Assembly: GCF_021190915.1 (NCBI RefSeq)
Contig: NZ_JAIOAP010000012.1
Coordinates: forward strand, 124,001 to 188,000
Direction of reading: 5' to 3'
Length of the DNA stretch: 64,000 nucleotides
Origin: Cohnella silvisoli
GTDB taxonomy: Bacteria; Bacillota; Bacilli; Paenibacillales; Paenibacillaceae
Shown piece after piece: positions 61,560 to 64,000 of this stretch. The position numbers were made by a program, and so were the translations under genes. The stretch's first letter is position 1. Every line of letters begins with the position of its first letter. The notes under the pieces are model-generated. The model saw nothing but the letters and a program-made list of their open reading frames with translations, was not told the DNA's origin and did no database searches.

Positions 61560-62741
61560 TTACGCTTTTACGAAAATTTGTACTTTGAACAGCTCGCTCA
61601 TGCCGTCCGACAAAAGGAGCTGGCGAATAGCTCTGTTGCGGCGAACGGTTGGATGGAAAGGATCAGTCAGTGAATGCGCGCTTAGCTTTTCCAAAATTCC
61701 GGATTCGACCAGAAACTTCTTTTGCGTCCCATACCGTAACTCTTTCCATCCAGAATGAACCGCAACTCGCCTAATGTGGCTAAAATTAACGTGGGTCGTT
61801 AAATCCTGCTCGCCGGGCAGCAAATAAGGATCGTTGTGCGCACGGTGCTTGTAGTAGCATAACAAAGTGCCATCCATCCTATGGGGGGTGATTAATTCCT
61901 CCGTCTCATCCCCATAATCGATAAACACCAGCATCGCTCGATCAAGACGGCTGGCCAAATCCGCCACCCAGTCCGCCGCGTCCAAGTTCACTTCTATCGT
62001 TTGATTATCCAGTAAACGAACGCCTTCATTGTCTATCCATTCTTCCAGACGCGGATTAGTCGGATCCATTAAACAAGGAATGAAACGGCGCCCTGCCTCC
62101 TCCCAAACGACTCCCCACTCCCGTAAACGTCCGCCCCGCTTTACTAATCGATAGACCGGAAACGCGTCTAACAGCTCGTTAGCCACGATAATGACGGGAT
62201 GATCCGGGAAAGACATGCTTGACCCTTCTTCGTTGCCGATAACGCGAGCTTTGCCTAATTCTATATAATCGGCCAATTCCTCGATTGCCTGTCGCCGATG
62301 CGCGGGATTTCCCTCTACAACCGTCAAAATAAACCTCTCCGCGCGCGTTCCCTCAAGTCCTTCTGAATGACTCGCCTTCTCCCATGTATCCATCATGTGC
62401 CGTCCAAGCCGGCCGGTACCGCCGCCCCAGTCCATCACTTCGATCGACTCGACGCCCGTGAGCCATTCGTCTGCAAGTCTCATAAGCTCCGATGCCAGCT
62501 GCTCCCCCATCAATTCTCCGACATAAGCGCTTGTATAAAAGTCGCCTTCTCGGCCGACTCTTGAAGTTCCCGAGCGATAATAGCCAAATTCGGGATGATA
62601 GAGACAAAGCGTCATATACTGATGGAAGGGAATAGCGGACAACACGTCGCCGTTATCTGTTTCACCAATGGAAGGACTGGTTAATATTGTTTCTCTTATT
62701 ATTGCGGCAAGAGGCGTTTCCGCAGCAAATCCGGCTTCCAA
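61560..62741 (-). CDS. SAM-dependent methyltransferase, MidA/NDUFAF7 family (COG1565)
   Basis: 393 residues. The family start IPFHQYMTLCLYHPEFGYY, followed by GDFYTSAYVGELMGEQLA, and the SAM site EVMDWGGGTGRLGRHMMD, are clear; DAFPVYRLV and FIDYGDE belong to the same family. Mitochondrial NDUFAF7 methylates an arginine of complex I; the bacterial substrate is unknown. The start is uncertain: TTG at 62741 has GGGGAAGG 11 nt upstream, whereas the first in-frame TTG at 62762 has none. Confidence 0.85.
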   Translation of the reverse strand: MEAGFAAETPLAAIIRETILTSPSIGETDNGDVLSAIPFHQYMTLCLYHPEFGYYRSGTSRVGREGDFYTSAYVGELMGEQLASELMRLADEWLTGVESIEVMDWGGGTGRLGRHMMDTWEKASHSEGLEGTRAERFILTVVEGNPAHRRQAIEELADYIELGKARVIGNEEGSSMSFPDHPVIIVANELLDAFPVYRLVKRGGRLREWGVVWEEAGRRFIPCLMDPTNPRLEEWIDNEGVRLLDNQTIEVNLDAADWVADLASRLDRAMLVFIDYGDETEELITPHRMDGTLLCYYKHRAHNDPYLLPGEQDLTTHVNFSHIRRVAVHSGWKELRYGTQKKFLVESGILEKLSAHSLTDPFHPTVRRNRAIRQLLLSDGMSELFKVQIFVKA

Positions 62742-62835
62742 TGCGCTCAACACCTTCCCCAAGCTTCGTTGTCATATTATAATAGCATAGGATTACACGG
62801 CTTCGTCGCACGTCCGAATGAAAGGAGGAATCCCG

Positions 62836-63918
62836 ATGCGTCGCCTGCTAGCGGCTGTGCTGATGGCTTCCATAACCCTGCTTGCCCTATCCCGTGCCGG
62901 CGCGATATTGCCGGTATTCGCCGAGCCGCTGCCGGAAGAAACAAGAAAGCTATTGGAGCAAAGCTTGTCCGTGGTTGAACTCGATCGAAATATCGCGCGC
63001 ATCTCCGCGTTAAAGATTCAAACCCAGGCCGAAATCGAACAAAGCGAACAGCGGCTCGCGGAGCAAGAGATCGCCATTGCCGTGCAGAAGGAAAAAGCGG
63101 GGCGCGTGCTGCGTTCCTATTATATGGGGTACAAGGATTTCTGGCTGTCGTCATTGTTATCCGCGAATTCGCTGCCCGAGTTGATCCGCGTCTGGGACAT
63201 GATGGATATGATCGTCCAGTCCGACCATAAGACGATGGATGACTATAAAGTCGGCTACAAAAAAATTAAAAAAGGCTACGACCAATTGCAGCACGACAAG
63301 GACGAGCTTACCGCTGTCGGTCAAGAACTCGTTGCCCAACGCGATCGGATGAGCGACCTGCAGAAACAATTGGATGCAGGCGTTGCCGCAAGCAGCGATC
63401 AGGAAATGCTGCTTCGCTTAATGGATGAATTGCAAGTCTATTGGAACAATGTCGGGTTATACGAGGTTAAGCAACATTTCAGGGCGCTTGCGAACGCGAT
63501 GACGCATTTACCCGAATACATAAAGAAAACGCCCGGCATCGTGCAAACTAGCGGGCTCAAGGCAAAGCTGACGATATCGGACGAACAGTTAAATGAATTT
63601 CTGCGGAGCGAGGATAGCAGGTTTGACAATTTTTCCTTCACATTCGACAACGATCTCTTGACGATGGAAGGAAAAAACAGCGATATTCAGGTGAAAATAC
63701 AAGGTCGGTACACGGTTGAAGATAAGCCTGAAAACGCGATTCGTTTTCACGTGGACACTCTGATCTTTAATGGGTTGACTTTACCGGATACGACGCGGGC
63801 CGATCTGGAGAGGGAGTTCGACTTAGGCTTCTACCCGCAGAAGCTGATCAAATACGTGAAAGCCCAAAGCGTAGAAATGAATGGCGGTAAATTGATCGTC
63901 CAATTAAAGATCGGTTAA
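62836..63918 (+). CDS. secreted PcsB/CwlO-like coiled-coil protein without hydrolase domain
   Basis: 360 residues; AAAGGAGG stands 5 nt before the ATG. Signal peptide (1-30, ending VFAEP), then a long coiled coil (about 35-200) with the PcsB/CwlO pattern: GRVLRSYYMGYKDFW, SLLSANSLPELI, and WDMMDMIVQSDHKTMDDYK. In CwlO/PcsB this region binds FtsX and controls an attached NlpC or CHAP hydrolase. Here the C-terminal 120 residues (LTISDEQLNEFL..., NGLTLPD) form a predicted beta-rich domain resembling lipid-binding TULIP/DUF2993-like proteins, without catalytic Cys/His motifs. Function unknown. Confidence 0.75.
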   Translation: MRRLLAAVLMASITLLALSRAGAILPVFAEPLPEETRKLLEQSLSVVELDRNIARISALKIQTQAEIEQSEQRLAEQEIAIAVQKEKAGRVLRSYYMGYKDFWLSSLLSANSLPELIRVWDMMDMIVQSDHKTMDDYKVGYKKIKKGYDQLQHDKDELTAVGQELVAQRDRMSDLQKQLDAGVAASSDQEMLLRLMDELQVYWNNVGLYEVKQHFRALANAMTHLPEYIKKTPGIVQTSGLKAKLTISDEQLNEFLRSEDSRFDNFSFTFDNDLLTMEGKNSDIQVKIQGRYTVEDKPENAIRFHVDTLIFNGLTLPDTTRADLEREFDLGFYPQKLIKYVKAQSVEMNGGKLIVQLKIG

Positions 63919-63937
63919 TCATATTAATGCCGTCGGA

Positions 63938-64000
63938 CTAATCGATCCATTCCTTCTTCCAGTCGTCTAAAGTAATAACACCTGTCGTAAACTTCCTCCA
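63938..64000 (-). CDS. 3' end of an unidentified gene
   Basis: The last 20 codons and TAG stop of a minus-strand frame that enters from the right edge (ending GVITLDDWKKEWID). Too short to identify; the frame is open to the edge. Confidence 0.4.
   Translation of the reverse strand, partial: WRKFTTGVITLDDWKKEWID

Noticed and set aside
1..64000. CRISPR arrays, tRNA or rRNA genes, IS elements, prophage
   Set aside because: No regularly spaced repeats of array length, no cloverleaf or rRNA sequence, and no transposase, integrase or phage-like frame were found.

Overview
The window looks like chromosome from a spore-forming, rod-shaped, low-to-mid GC Firmicute of the Paenibacillaceae (Paenibacillus or Cohnella type). 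Evidence: spoIIGA-sigE-sigG, spoVD, spoVE, a ylyA/yteA-type DksA-like gene, pyrR with an RNA attenuator, a T-box in front of ileS, bacillithiol synthase bshC, meso-diaminopimelate-type murE, and a GlnRS gene (absent from Bacillus itself). No rRNA, tRNA, CRISPR array, IS element or prophage gene was seen. The gene order is largely that of the Bacillus subtilis ylbO-to-pyrE region, read in reverse.

Left part (1-7.5 kb) is accessory: the 5' end of an ABC ATPase, glnS, a secreted NagZ-like hexosaminidase, an ABC-2 exporter pair, a DUF2167 membrane protein and a YvyF-like zinc-ribbon protein. An intergenic repeat/hairpin lies at 3.56-3.75 kb. From 15.5 down to 7.5 kb (minus strand) runs the pyrimidine operon pyrR-pyrC-carA-carB-pyrF-pyrE, with a strong promoter and a PyrR-responsive attenuator. 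pyrB, pyrK and pyrD are not in it. From 24.1 to 15.5 kb: divIVA, T-box-controlled ileS (type 2), a DUF5665 gene, a plus-strand ylyA-like gene, lspA, rluD and dapL.

The division and wall cluster fills 24-50.4 kb on the minus strand. Transcription runs mraZ-rsmH-ftsL-pbpB-spoVD-murE-murF-mraY-murD-spoVE-murG-murB-murA-ftsQ-ftsA-ftsZ, then spoIIGA-sigE-sigG and ylmC-pgeF-ylmE-sepF-ylmG-ylmH-divIVA. It makes lipid II, builds the divisome, and carries the mother-cell and forespore sigma factors. Regulatory sites visible in it are four 10-bp-spaced MraZ boxes before mraZ, a sigma-H-like promoter before ftsA, and a hairpin that can hide the spoVD ribosome-binding site around a possible sigma-E promoter.

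Between mraZ and bshC, which are neighbours in B. subtilis, lies an extra block at 50.4-57.1 kb. It holds a DUF4349 lipoprotein, a Fur-regulated heme/iron operon (substrate-binding protein with an added stalk domain, FecCD permease, ATPase, ankyrin protein, IsdG-type heme monooxygenase) and ahcY. The right end (57-64 kb) has bshC, DUF3397, panE, an RsfA-family regulator, yqgY (DUF2626), a MidA-family methyltransferase, a secreted PcsB-like coiled-coil protein without a hydrolase domain, and the 3' end of an unidentified gene.

Most genes are ordinary housekeeping genes. The observations most worth a second look are the heme operon with its ankyrin gene and unlipidated stalk-fused binding protein, the spoVD hairpin, the two intergenic inverted-repeat elements, the absence of pyrB, and the orphan PcsB-like protein.
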